Below, in pieces: positions 1 to 8,701 of a DNA stretch of 32,822 nt. The stretch's first letter is position 1. Each line of letters begins with the position of its first letter. Source of the DNA: Cylindrotheca closterium (Eukaryota; Bacillariophyta; Bacillariophyceae; Bacillariales; Bacillariaceae). Location: NCBI GenBank assembly GCA_933822405.4, contig CAKOGP040000780.1, forward strand, positions 1-32,822, read 5' to 3'. The notes beneath the pieces are model-generated. The model searched no databases and was not told where the DNA came from. It saw nothing but the letters and a program-made list of their open reading frames with translations. The position numbers and the translations under genes are program-made.

Positions 1-1127
1 TATTTTTAAGTTCACAGATGCATCTCCCTGGATCCTGTGTATTTTTCTTTGTTTTGCTAAGCATGTTCAAAAGTTTTTAGATGGCCAAGAGTTAGAGTAG
101 TGAATCAAGTTGATTGCATGTCTTCAGAAATTGAGGGGTCTTTTCCGCTACTGTTTTGCCATTCTTTGGTTGCGCCACTGTTTGGCCATTCTTTGGTTGT
201 GCGGATATTCAATATGTGACATCTGACCTGTCGCAGAAATTGGGGGGCCTAGGCCCTTCGTTTTCCGCGACTGTTTGGAATCATGACCTGCAAGTGTTTG
301 AATTTTACCTATTCCTACCCCTTTCTTTTTCGTAAAAGACCCTCTACTGTGGCTGGCCAACGAGGATCGCAAAAGATCCAAGGGTATCACTGGAGCCGCA
401 AGTTCTTAAAGATTAAGGCCGTCAAGTCGCAACAATAATCCAGCTGATTGATGTGTGCCCACCACTTGTATCGGAATTGGCTGAATCGGAATCGGAAAAG
501 GGAGGTTTCCTCCTTCAATTTCAAACCAAGACGCTTTGGCCAAGCCCACCAAGCTGATTGTAGAATAAAATAGATTCAAAATACATTCCATGAGAAATCC
601 AACTGAAAACCCGACCAGTCATCATGTCGACTCTCCAATCTGCAAACCTCCTTCACGGCTTGCAAAAAACTTCATGAAAAAATTTGGAGGGCGGCTGCGC
701 TCCGTTTGCGATTCTTGCAGCGCCCAAACGTAGCTATATATTCCATATTGAGTTCGTGGAGTAGTTTAGCCACAGTTGGGGCGTCAGGAATCCTACTGCT
801 GTGCTCCGAACCCCTCCATTCCCATGTTGTTGTTGTTGTTAGGAGTTTTGATACGACTGCTGCAAAACACCAGGAAAATGACTGGTCTGTCAGTCTCTCG
901 GGCAGAAAAGTCGTAGAAAAAGTTGGAAAAAACGTCGAAAAAGGTGGAAAAACTTAATTTTTGGGAGATGACTAAGTCGATTGCACACAAAAGTTGATGT
1001 TGCAAAAAGCATGCAACTATCGGAAAAGAATGGAAGTCGAGGGCAATACAAACCGCAACAACATGGAAGAGATAGAATGAACTTAGGCCAGCAGAAATAA
1101 AACTGTAAACACTATTTTAAAATTTTG
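1..1127. other. No supported gene; short degenerate repeats
   Basis: I find no convincing coding region here. A block at about 125-290 holds two degenerate copies of a motif running from CAGAAATTG through TTTTCCGC, and a short direct repeat of GCCATTCTTTGGTTG at about 158-205. Around 905-955 the sequence GTNGAAAAAG is repeated loosely, similar in flavour to the minisatellite at 1.5 kb. Short open frames on both strands look fortuitous. Confidence 0.5.
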
Positions 1128-1445
1128 CTATGTTCTTTTCTTTTTCTTTGGTAGAAAGAAACAGTCGGTCAGGGTTGATTGTTCTCCTGCATTGATCTCC
1201 GCAGTTGTCATTCGTTCATGAAGATTCTTCTTTCGTTTGTCGTGTTTAGCTTCGAGTCTCTTCTTTCTTTCCAAATATGTTTCGCCAGGTTCATATACCT
1301 TGATGGGATTCTCTTCTCCAAAGTGGTCCACCCAATACATGTAGATAAGCCGGGGCTCCTTCTGTCTCATCTGTTTTGTCACTGGGATGTAGGTCCGCTC
1401 ATGCCTGGCAAAGAATACACCCCATTCCTTATCATTCAACTTCAA
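1128..1445 (-). pseudogene. Fragment of a basic, unrecognised protein
   Basis: This open frame of about 105 codons has no ATG at its upstream edge, so it is probably an exon or a 5'-truncated remnant. The translation is rich in Lys, Arg and Glu, contains Trp/Tyr/Phe-rich stretches near its start and a charged helical segment in the middle, and ends in a basic tail (PKKKKRT) that could be a nuclear localisation signal. I do not recognise the family. It lies just downstream of the decayed minus-strand gene at 1.7-3.4 kb and could be a further exon of it, but I cannot show a splice that joins them. Confidence 0.3.
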
Positions 1446-1492
1446 CTTCTTGGGTTTAAGTTTTACTTACAACGGTTGTTTGGAAAAAGTCG

Positions 1493-1645
1493 AGACAAGC
1501 GTCAAAGATGTGGACAAGCGTCGGAAAAGCGTCGGAAAAGCGGACAAGCGTCGGAAAAGCGTCGGAAAAAGCGGACAAGCGTCAGGACAAGCGTCAAAAA
1601 AAGCGGACAAGCGTCAAAAAAGCGGACAAGCGTCAAAAAATTCGG
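1493..1645. repeat. Minisatellite, GACAAGCGTCGGAAAAGCG-type unit
   Basis: Tandem, variable copies of a roughly 19-20 nt unit, GCGGACAAGCGTC followed by an A-rich spacer (GGAAAA or AAAAAA), span this stretch. Units containing only GCGTCGGAAAA are interspersed, so the array has a two-level structure. It is open in several frames (Lys/Arg/Ser-rich on the plus strand), which explains the overlapping open frames here; I do not regard any as a gene. Confidence 0.85.
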
Positions 1646-1726
1646 CACGGAACATGTAAAAAACGTGTAGAAAATCCAGTATGTACACACGTAACGTAAA
1701 GACCGACAAAATGCGTTATATATTAT

Positions 1727-3398
1727 CTATACACGTATAAAAAACAAAGTACAGACGTACCGATTACTTAGGTATCGTGACAACCCGCGGTAGTCAGGAA
1801 TCAGCCGCCAAAGGTTGGCTTCATTGCGAATCCACATCTGCATGTTCTTATACGTCCTGGCAGAAAGTGGTAGTATACGAAAGGTCTCTTCTGTGTTCCT
1901 GAACATGTCGGACAAGGTGTCCAAAATATGTTGCAGGATAATGGACACATGTGATTGGTTGCCATCCTGCTGACCTGAGTAATTGTAGACCATGCCCAAC
2001 TCTTCCATTCCGTCCTGGTCGACATTGCGCAAATCATCCAGGCGCTCTTCCAGTGTCAAAGTTCGTTGGGATCTCCGTTTAGCTCCGGGAGCGTTCATTG
2101 TAGGCCTCAATTTTGCCGGCTCCTGTGTAGCAGGCTTAGTAAACCTTGTCGCCGGATGCAGCCGCTTTCCACTGGGTCGGGAACATATGCTCGGGTCCGT
2201 TCCATCCACGTCCATTTGGGTAGCTTGTTCATCAATTGACACCCGTTGAGAGCGTCCATTCTTTCTTGGCGGAGACGCTAATTCCGGGTCAGATTCATCA
2301 CCTGTGTTTCCTGTCAATTCGGAGACTGTTTCATCAGTGATGGTGCGAGTCTCAGCGTGGTGACCTCTGCCGGATCGGCTGGCACCAAATTCATTGTCGG
2401 CCGAGTGCTTTCAACGATAATGACGGATTCCTCGGATGCCTCATCCTCATCATCATCATCAGCATCGTCGTCTGTCTTATTGTCAATTTCGCTGTTGTCA
2501 TTGGCCTCATCTGAATCCCACCCGTCAGGTTGGGCGTACCTGTGAACCAAGCCATTATCTTCGTCACCGATTGGAGCATCTTCTTCCTCGGAATCTTCAT
2601 ACTCCGGATCGAAAATCTTTCTGACACCCTTGTGGATTTCAATTTTGTCAACCGCGTCGTTCGGAAAACCAGCGATGACTTTAGTCTTCATTTCCTGTAT
2701 GCATCTTACAGGAGTCACCTCTAGAAATTCGTCAAACATCATAGTCCAAGGATGATCAAACATGGTAGCACAGATCAACCAAAATTGTACCAAAGGTGTC
2801 TCTTCTCATGAGCGAGGATTAGAATCGTCACGACAGAAGTACAAGTCATCCTGTTGAATTGCCGAATCACCCAAGAGACCGATATCAAAGAAGGAGAAAG
2901 GAATTTGTTGGGCGACCTGTAGGGCAATTGCTCTCACTCCCCAGATATATTCCGTGTTCTTGTCGTCATGTTGCCAGTCATTATCGTATTTGTCAAAAAT
3001 CATATTGACTCAAACTTCGACCGAGAACTTAGCATAGAAGTCCTGGAAAGGGCTATCAAACCTGGGAAGGGCGGGCGTTGTGGTTGTCGATCCATTTTGT
3101 AAAATCGTGATTTCCAAACTCGATCTGAGTAGAGTTCTTGTCATAGCCGATAGCGACTAAATCTTGAGTGGAGAGCCCAAAGTCAATCAGTGGGCGCAAT
3201 GTGACGATCACTTCTTGAGTTCTGGAATCGTTGGAGATCGTGGGATCTATGTCTCTTAGGTTGACGTAAATCAACAGAGGATGCATTTTCCAATCGTTTC
3301 TTTCCGCTCTTTTTGGAGGTAGAACCCGACTTAGATTTTGATCCGCCTGCCTTCTTAGCAGCCGTTGAAACAACCTTCAGAGATGTATACTTTCCCAT
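1727..3398 (-). pseudogene. Decayed gene, acidic protein of unknown family
   Basis: Several minus-strand frames follow one another in a way that suggests one gene. It starts with an ATG at 3398 (Lys/Ser-rich N-terminus), shifts frame within the first 40 codons, continues to about 3056, resumes at 3003-2806, meets an in-frame TGA at about 2806-2808, continues in the same frame to 2314, then shifts again to 2317-1727. The middle part carries a long Asp/Glu-rich stretch (about 2440-2500) and the last part is Arg/Pro/Ser-rich. I do not recognise the family. Its start lies about 100 bp from the plus-strand coiled-coil gene, so the two may have been divergently transcribed partners of one mobile element. 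At least one in-frame stop and two frameshifts make it non-functional as read, unless some breaks are unrecognised introns. Confidence 0.45.
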
Positions 3399-3515
3399 TG
3401 TAAAACGGTGAAATGCCGTTGAATTGATGAAACTGCTGCAATTTCTACGTAGACTCTAGTACTTAGGCTACGAATACCGGTTTGGTGCTTTTTGTTTTCC
3501 CTTTTTCTTTTTCTA

Positions 3516-3571
3516 TACTCAGCCTCCTGCAAATAATAGTGCCTACTCAGCCTCCTGCAAATAATAGTGCC
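3516..3571. repeat. 28-bp tandem duplication
   Basis: The sequence TACTCAGCCTCCTGCAAATA and the 8 bases after it occur twice in succession, at 3516-3543 and 3544-3571, with no differences. The unit includes a pyrimidine-tract-plus-CAG junction that resembles a 3' splice site, so the duplication may have doubled an intron acceptor at the 5' end of the coiled-coil gene. Confidence 0.85.
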
Positions 3572-4283
3572 AACGCTTTCATTCAGCAGCCAAACAGCGC
3601 CTTCAGCAACAATTTTCAGCGCCATCCTGCTACCAACACCTGCGTTCAACATCCGATTGTTGCAACCAACAAGAACCCATTGGCGGACTTGACTGCATTA
3701 CAAGATACGGTCAAGCAGCTCCAGGAAACGCTTGCACGACAGCACCAAAAGGAGGCGTCTTCAGGAACAACAGAGGCAACAAGCGGAAGCAATGCGTCTT
3801 TGGCAGGATGCATCGGATAAAGCAACAGAAGAATCAAGACAAGCAGCCCTTTATGCTATCCAGCAGCAGAATGAATTGCGTCGTCAGCAGGAAGAATTGC
3901 TTCTTCAGCAGGAAGAACTGCATTGTCAGCAGGAGCAACAGAAGAAAGAATCAAATGATCGGGAAGAAGAATTGCTTTGTCAGCAGGCACAGCAAAAGCA
4001 AGAACAGGAGCACATGATTTACTCTTTTCATCAAAAGCAGCAGATCCAAGTTGATGCTTTGAGTACCGCTGTTGCTAAGAAGCCAGCTTCACGTCCTGAT
4101 CAGAAAAGACTTGCTGACAATTCGGCCCAATGCTCAGTCTCCAATAGGTCTAAAAGAGCCAGGCAAACCGTTGTGTCTGGTGGAGATGATGACAACAAAA
4201 GCATGTTCTCTGATGCCTCACAGACCATGTTACCTGCCGTCCCAGATAATATTCAAGTTCACACCGTTCAGCAAACGACTTGA
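3550..4283 (+). pseudogene. Gln-rich coiled-coil protein, frameshifted
   Basis: Two overlapping plus-strand frames join into one protein. The first (open from 3482, no ATG) is Pro/Asn/Gln-rich and enters a helix around 3690-3750; the second (open from 3732 to a stop at 4283) continues as a long coiled coil with repeated Gln-Gln-Glu-Glu-Leu units (about 3840-4060), then a basic patch and a Ser/Asp-rich tail. One frameshift near 3740-3780 separates them. No enzymatic motif is visible. It could be the accessory (DNA-binding or oligomerising) protein of a transposon. It converges on the Harbinger transposase remnant that ends at 4514, but whether it belongs to that element is inference. Confidence 0.45.
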
Positions 4284-4513
4284 GTAAGTGACAAAAAGAA
4301 AATATCTGTTGACAGTGACAAATGGGAGGAAGGTTGCTGCCCGTTGTGACCTTTGAAAACGAAATTGACACTACTATACAGTGGTTTGATGTATACATAG
4401 TTGGAATAAATTGTCTTTAGAAAAGTATTTATATGTGATTTATGATTGTTAGAGGTGTATTCCGATGATGAGTGCTCCCCATCAGCATTGCATGTCAATA
4501 AGTTGAATAGAAT
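4284..4513. other. Intergenic, no gene seen
   Basis: This AT-rich stretch lies between two convergent gene remnants. I see no coding region or clear repeat in it. Confidence 0.4.
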
Positions 4514-4750
4514 TTAATTGTAAGTCACATCATATTCGCAAGAATTTTGATGTCCTCCAAAGTTGTGCTGCATCTGGCAGATGACAGCAACAGCTTCAAA
4601 GCAGGCTTGATGTTTTGCCTTGGGATTGTGGCGAAAGACTTGATCAAGAACTGCAAATTTCTTCAGCTCTCCATTCACATTTTTGTGTTGGGCCCTTGCC
4701 CTACTCTTTTGCATGCCGTCCTTTTTACTCTGTGAAATCTTTGGGTTTTT
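4514..4750 (-). pseudogene. PIF/Harbinger transposase, C-terminal remnant (copy A)
   Basis: The translation ends with the pattern expected at the end of a DDE_Tnp_4 (PIF/Harbinger) transposase: a Lys-rich lead, then HKNVNGELKKF, VLDQVFRHNP and CFEAVAVICQ, and a stop at 4514. In this family the third catalytic residue is the Glu of an RHE-x-x-N type motif; here the matching position reads Lys (QHKNVN), so the catalytic Glu seems lost. The stretch 4687-4748 matches 17641-17699 in the other Harbinger copy apart from a few changes. The rest of this copy's transposase lies 11.4 kb away, at 16166-17040, because the piggyBac-type insertion sits between the two parts. Confidence 0.75.
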
Positions 4751-4760
4751 TTGCGTTTCT

Positions 4761-4800
4761 TAGTGCCAAAAAGGCACTTCGAATGCTTCAAAGTGCCAAA
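4761..4800. repeat. Left-end palindrome AGTGCC-A5-GGCACT
   Basis: An AGTGCCAAAAAGGCACTT palindrome is followed by a half-site AAGTGCCAAAAA about 15 bp further in. The same palindrome occurs three times at the right end (15.99-16.16 kb). Repeated subterminal palindromes are typical of transposase-binding sites; the binding role is inferred. Confidence 0.7.
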
Positions 4801-4804
4801 AAAT

Positions 4805-5666
4805 ATTCAAATTCCATTATTTTATTTATGTTGTGTAGGTAAAAACCCTCCGTTTAACGGCAGTACTTGTACAAATCTTCACCCCACCATTTCTCCCTAC
4901 AAATTGGTGATCCCAAATATCTGCACCCAATTTCCATTTTTCGCTTGGAGAACGACATAATTTTTGCAAACATCACAAACAGCAGATGTTTTTCCTTGCA
5001 AACCACTTCAACAATAGACGACAGCACGTACACATATCAACGATACAATGAATATGAGATGTGACTGAGGTAATTATACATTGCTGTGGCTATTGCCATT
5101 CCCTTAATGCTACTTGTCTGCAATTTTCTTTTCTTCGACGATGAACCTGAGTTTTGCGTCCCATTCCTTGTCCTCTACTCTGTGTTTTCTCCTTTTTTCT
5201 TGCCCTCCATACCTCCTGAAGATTCAGAATACAAATCGTCCACGCCGTTCGAACATTGACTGTCCCCACTGCCCTGCCATTGCCAAACGATTCCCAAACC
5301 ACCGTCGCTGCTGCTATGTTGCTGTCTATTCATTTCACTCCGGGTTACCAACATAAAGCATCGACACGTAGACTCCACGAGGTTCCGTCACGTAGGAAAA
5401 CGGATTATTGATGATTTAGCGCAAAAAGCTACCTTGCCAAAGTATGTAGAGTCTACGCTGATCGTAATCATTTATCACTTAAGAACACAATTGGAGTAGA
5501 CAATATATATTCATATATAGGGCGGAGAATTCCTATTTATTAACAATAAAATAAGTCGTGATTCTGCTGTATCCATTATATAATTTTTAATATTGCAAAT
5601 GAATATCCATATATACAAAAATTGATCCAGTGTCCCAGCAATCAGAAACCGCGGGGCCAAAAACGA
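4805..5666. other. No confident gene; left part of the inserted element
   Basis: The stretch holds short open frames on both strands, including a Ser/Gly-rich minus-strand frame with a start at 5378, but none has a recognisable motif and they overlap one another. Around 5365-5455 sequences of the type ACGTAGACTC and GTAGAGTCTACG form short inverted repeats. From 5480 to 5620 the sequence is very AT-rich, which may be the promoter region of the following plus-strand gene. Confidence 0.35.
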
Positions 5667-6866
5667 ATGCAAAATACACACATCAACTCAGCATCACAAG
5701 GAAGAACAGCAGGCATGAACCCTAAAAGAAAGCTTCCATCTATTCGAGCTTCAATGGGGCATCCTCCAGCAAGAAAGAAAGCTCGTACAGAACTAGCTGT
5801 AATTAATCTTTGCGAAGAATATGATGTAACTGAAAATGAGAAACGTATATTTGAAAAGGCTAAGGCCAATCAACTTGTTTCTGCACTTATTGGTGTTGCT
5901 GCTCTTACAGCCCAACGCAAAAACGGCAATTATAACTATAGTGGAGACACTGTAATTTTCACCCTGTCTCTTTGCCATGTTGCTGGGACAGACACACGTC
6001 CCCATTCACTGTTCAATGATATGCTGATGGGATACAATTTCAAATTTCCAGGGAATTGCACCTTTGGTTTTACATTGGAAATACCCGACAAGAGGCGATT
6101 GGATGTAATGATTACAAAATTGCTCCAGTACCAAGTGGCAGTCAATAGGAAAAAAAACCGAGTCTATCGCACCATTGACGGGCTCCTCCAGCCAAACACA
6201 ATATCCAAAAAATCAACAACAAAGGCACTGAAGCAGTCCGCTTGGGAGAGATTGATACTGATCTCAACAATTTACCATGCCCTCCAATATGCAATTGACG
6301 TTCACCGGGAACAGAGCAAAATCAAAGACTCAAATATCTGTTACTTTGCCTTTCGGATGACTATTGACTGCAAGACCAACATAGAGTTGTTCCGAAAAGC
6401 GAGACACTTTCTCCTATGTCTGGGTCCAAAGAAAGACGAGTGTCATCCTAAGTTGACCGCCATTCTTGACAATCTTTCTTTTGAACCGCAAGACACTTCG
6501 GGTCCAAAGCAATTCTCCTTTCTGCTAAGTGATAGGGGACTTGGTAAACAGCTACAGCTCGAAGAATACAAGAAGGTTTTGACCCATTTCCGTTTTTTTA
6601 ATGACATTGCTGTGAATTGGCCCGGGATGAAGAAACGGCCCCTTTTGTTTACCAAAAAGAATATATGGAACAACAACAAACAAAAGTCAACATGGCTTAC
6701 TCAATGGTTAGCTACCGTATCTGTTGGTCTATACATGTCCTACTTCGAGCACAAGAGTCTTTCAGACTCCCGCAGGTTGAAGAACAGCATCATTCATGGA
6801 CTTTTCCCACCCAAAGAGGACCCAGCGCATCACTGCAACAGTATCATCCACTGCTCTAGAGGATAA
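5667..6866 (+). CDS. Unrecognised protein, first part of a broken accessory gene
   Basis: This open frame gives about 399 residues from the first ATG at 5667; the frame is open slightly further upstream. The N-terminal 40 residues are basic (PKRKLP, ARKKARTE), suggesting nuclear targeting. The rest is mixed helical/beta with no motif I can name. The frame closes at 6866, but an overlapping frame opens at 6796 and continues as a similar hydrophilic protein, so I read a frameshift near 6800-6860 and a single ancestral gene reaching to about 8.6 kb. The gene sits directly upstream of, and on the same strand as, the tyrosine recombinase at 8.7 kb, suggesting an accessory protein of that element. 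Function unknown. Confidence 0.45.
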   Translation: MQNTHINSASQGRTAGMNPKRKLPSIRASMGHPPARKKARTELAVINLCEEYDVTENEKRIFEKAKANQLVSALIGVAALTAQRKNGNYNYSGDTVIFTLSLCHVAGTDTRPHSLFNDMLMGYNFKFPGNCTFGFTLEIPDKRRLDVMITKLLQYQVAVNRKKNRVYRTIDGLLQPNTISKKSTTKALKQSAWERLILISTIYHALQYAIDVHREQSKIKDSNICYFAFRMTIDCKTNIELFRKARHFLLCLGPKKDECHPKLTAILDNLSFEPQDTSGPKQFSFLLSDRGLGKQLQLEEYKKVLTHFRFFNDIAVNWPGMKKRPLLFTKKNIWNNNKQKSTWLTQWLATVSVGLYMSYFEHKSLSDSRRLKNSIIHGLFPPKEDPAHHCNSIIHCSRG

Positions 6867-7491
6867 GGTCACCCAGAAACAGGGCACCAAGAACAAGTCT
6901 CTAGCGGCACCAGAATCTCGAGACAACAAACACGCAGCAAAAAACAATGGAGAAGAATCAGGTTTGAAACAAGAGCCGCCATTGCATGCTGCGGACTGGA
7001 GAATTGTAACAGAAAAACAATGGACACTCTATCAAGACCGCTATCTTGCAACAACCACAAGGACAAGGAACCTCAGATTGGAACTGGCTTATGCTGAAGT
7101 ATACTCTGGCTCATCCTTTTGTGTTTGGGAACACATAAGAGTTGTGACGTGTGCAAATATGAAGAATGATGGTACAGAAGGAATGATGGACCGGACAAAG
7201 CCCCTAACCATATTTTTCTCTGAGGTACCACAGCAGATAGACCATCTGGATGAGCTCCACTATTGCCGTCCGGAATCCGAGGTCTGGAATGCGGTTGGCA
7301 ACTTCCCGGTCGTTTGGAACGCGGTTGGCAACTTCCCGGTTTGGAAGACTATGTTACCAAATGGTGCTTGTACTTCCCAATTAAACCTGTCCCTTCTAGT
7401 GAACACGACCATGTGCATCCACAAGATCCAATTGGCAGCCCGGAGGACCCAAAGCAAATCCACCACTTCACTTCATTTGATGAAAAGATGA
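6796..7491 (+). pseudogene. Middle part of the broken accessory gene
   Basis: This frame overlaps the end of the preceding one and continues it after a probable frameshift. It encodes a Lys/Gln-rich linker, then a region with Trp, Tyr and Cys residues. It loses the likely original frame at about 7285-7345, where a 30-nt near-duplicate (encoding WNAVGNFPV twice) lies, after which the adjacent frame (open to 8522) reads as the more protein-like sequence. The part of this frame after about 7345 is therefore probably a shadow. I cannot name a family. Confidence 0.35.
7285..7342. repeat. 30-nt tandem near-duplicate
   Basis: Two copies of a unit with the core GCGGTTGGCAACTTCCCGGT, starting at 7285 and 7315, differ at a few positions. 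The period (30 nt) preserves the reading frame, but the reading frame that seems most protein-like changes across the repeat. Confidence 0.8.
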
Positions 7492-8113
7492 TTCAAATAC
7501 CGTTTGGTTTCTCCAGCTATGGACATCCATGTGGCTTTACTCTACTGGAAAGGTGCCAGAATCTTAAGCAGTCGGAGAAGGATCAGTACCTATACATGCT
7601 TGGTATTGTCTCAGACTTCGTCTTTCAGACCATGCAACAGTTCCAGGCCCAGGCGAACCTCCCCGCACTTTGTCCGGATAAAGTCCGTGATTCCATTTAC
7701 GCAAGACGTGTTCGCAAGTGGTTGAAGCTCCCGTACAAATCTGAGATGGGAGCAGAAATAGCTTTAGCCGTGCTTGTACCTCTTGGCCCAAAGCCAAATG
7801 ACATTCCAAGAAACAAAAAGCACATTGACAAAAGCAACCCTGATGACCCTCTTTATGGTAAGACTGGTTGCTACTCCCAGGTGGTTACCGCTAATGGCAA
7901 GGACATGTACCTATTTCAGGTGATAATAGCATGGCGGAAATGGATCTCCAACAAATGTCCGCACAAACACAACCTACTGTTACTCTCCCAGAAAGAATAT
8001 GAATGTGACAAATTCAATGTATACAAGGAAACTGAAGAGGACGGCAAGGTTGCCGAAGACAGGTGTGGCCAGGAAGACAGCAACAATGATGTCAACAAAA
8101 GCAGCAACGACAA

Positions 8114-8190
8114 TGGTAGCAGTGAAGATGAAGACGACAGTGGCAGTGAAGATGAAGATAGTAGCAGTGAAGATGAAGAATATAGCAGCA
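8114..8190 (+). repeat. Coding tandem repeat, AGTGAAGATGAAGA unit
   Basis: Three successive copies of AGTGAAGATGAAGA with 7-10 nt variable spacers encode Ser-Glu-Asp-Glu-Asp units followed by Ser-rich spacers. This is the acidic tract of the surrounding gene remnant. Periods are about 24 and 21 nt, so the frame is kept. Confidence 0.8.
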
Positions 8191-8403
8191 GCTGCATGCG
8201 CAATGAAAAAAGTGATGAAGATGAAGTCCCATATCAAACATTTACTGGGACTGAGATACTCTCCTCCATTGTTCAAGGGACTCAAGGAGAAAGCACAGGA
8301 AGTGTTCACTCTTCACCAACCCAAATGATCTTTGAGAAGTTGGTTCTGGGTGGAATCACCAACTTTGTGTGCAAAAAATGCCAAGTTTCGCGCGAAGCGC
8401 AAA

Positions 8404-8479
8404 GTTTCATGAAAGTTGAAAGGGGTTTGGGGCGAAGCCCCATACCTTTTCTACCGAGGAGAACCAACTTTCATGAAAC
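8404..8479. repeat. Perfect inverted repeat with inner GC hairpin
   Basis: GTTTCATGAAAGTTG (8404-8418) is the exact reverse complement of CAACTTTCATGAAAC (8465-8479). Between them lies a second small hairpin, GGGGC-GAA-GCCCC. Related CAACTTTCA(T/C)GAAAG sequence recurs at 11.64 kb. It may be a very small inverted-repeat element inserted into the gene, or a structured RNA segment. Confidence 0.7.
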
Positions 8480-8701
8480 CTCTCGTGATGGATTGGCGGT
8501 TGATGCCAGACCGGCTACCTAATATTTCAACTTGCACACAAACTGAGCCTTCGTCATTGGACGCAACTAGGCTACAACAGTGCATTTGTGACCTTGTCCA
8601 TGACATCTAAAGCCATTGCCAAGGGTCCAAGACTAGGACAATCAAAGTCAAACTATGGGGTGAACAATGCATCAAGATGATTGTTTTCCACATACAGGAA
8701 G

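Larger units (their letters stand above)
7346..8610 (+). pseudogene. Last part of the broken accessory gene, acidic repeats
   Basis: The frame open from 7263 to 8522 gives a protein-like sequence from about 7340 (Phe/Pro/His-rich, then a helical segment near 7560-7720), followed by a Ser/Asp/Glu repeat tract at about 8096-8195. Near 8404-8479 a perfect inverted repeat interrupts the sequence. Beyond it the adjacent frame, which ends at 8610, reads more naturally (Cys/Thr-rich), so the hairpin may be an insertion. No catalytic motif is recognisable. The following recombinase gene lies about 90 bp downstream on the same strand; a CACATACAG/G sequence at 8690-8697 could be a 3' splice site joining the two into one transcript. 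Confidence 0.35.

Noticed and set aside
148..591. Short minus-strand open frames
   Set aside because: They overlap degenerate repeats and have no protein-like features.
1493..1645. Possible CRISPR-like array
   Set aside because: There are no unique spacers of even length; units vary and merge as in a minisatellite, and the genome is eukaryotic.
7916..8328. Open frames on both strands over the GAT/AGC repeat
   Set aside because: They are shadows of the acidic repeat tract in other frames.
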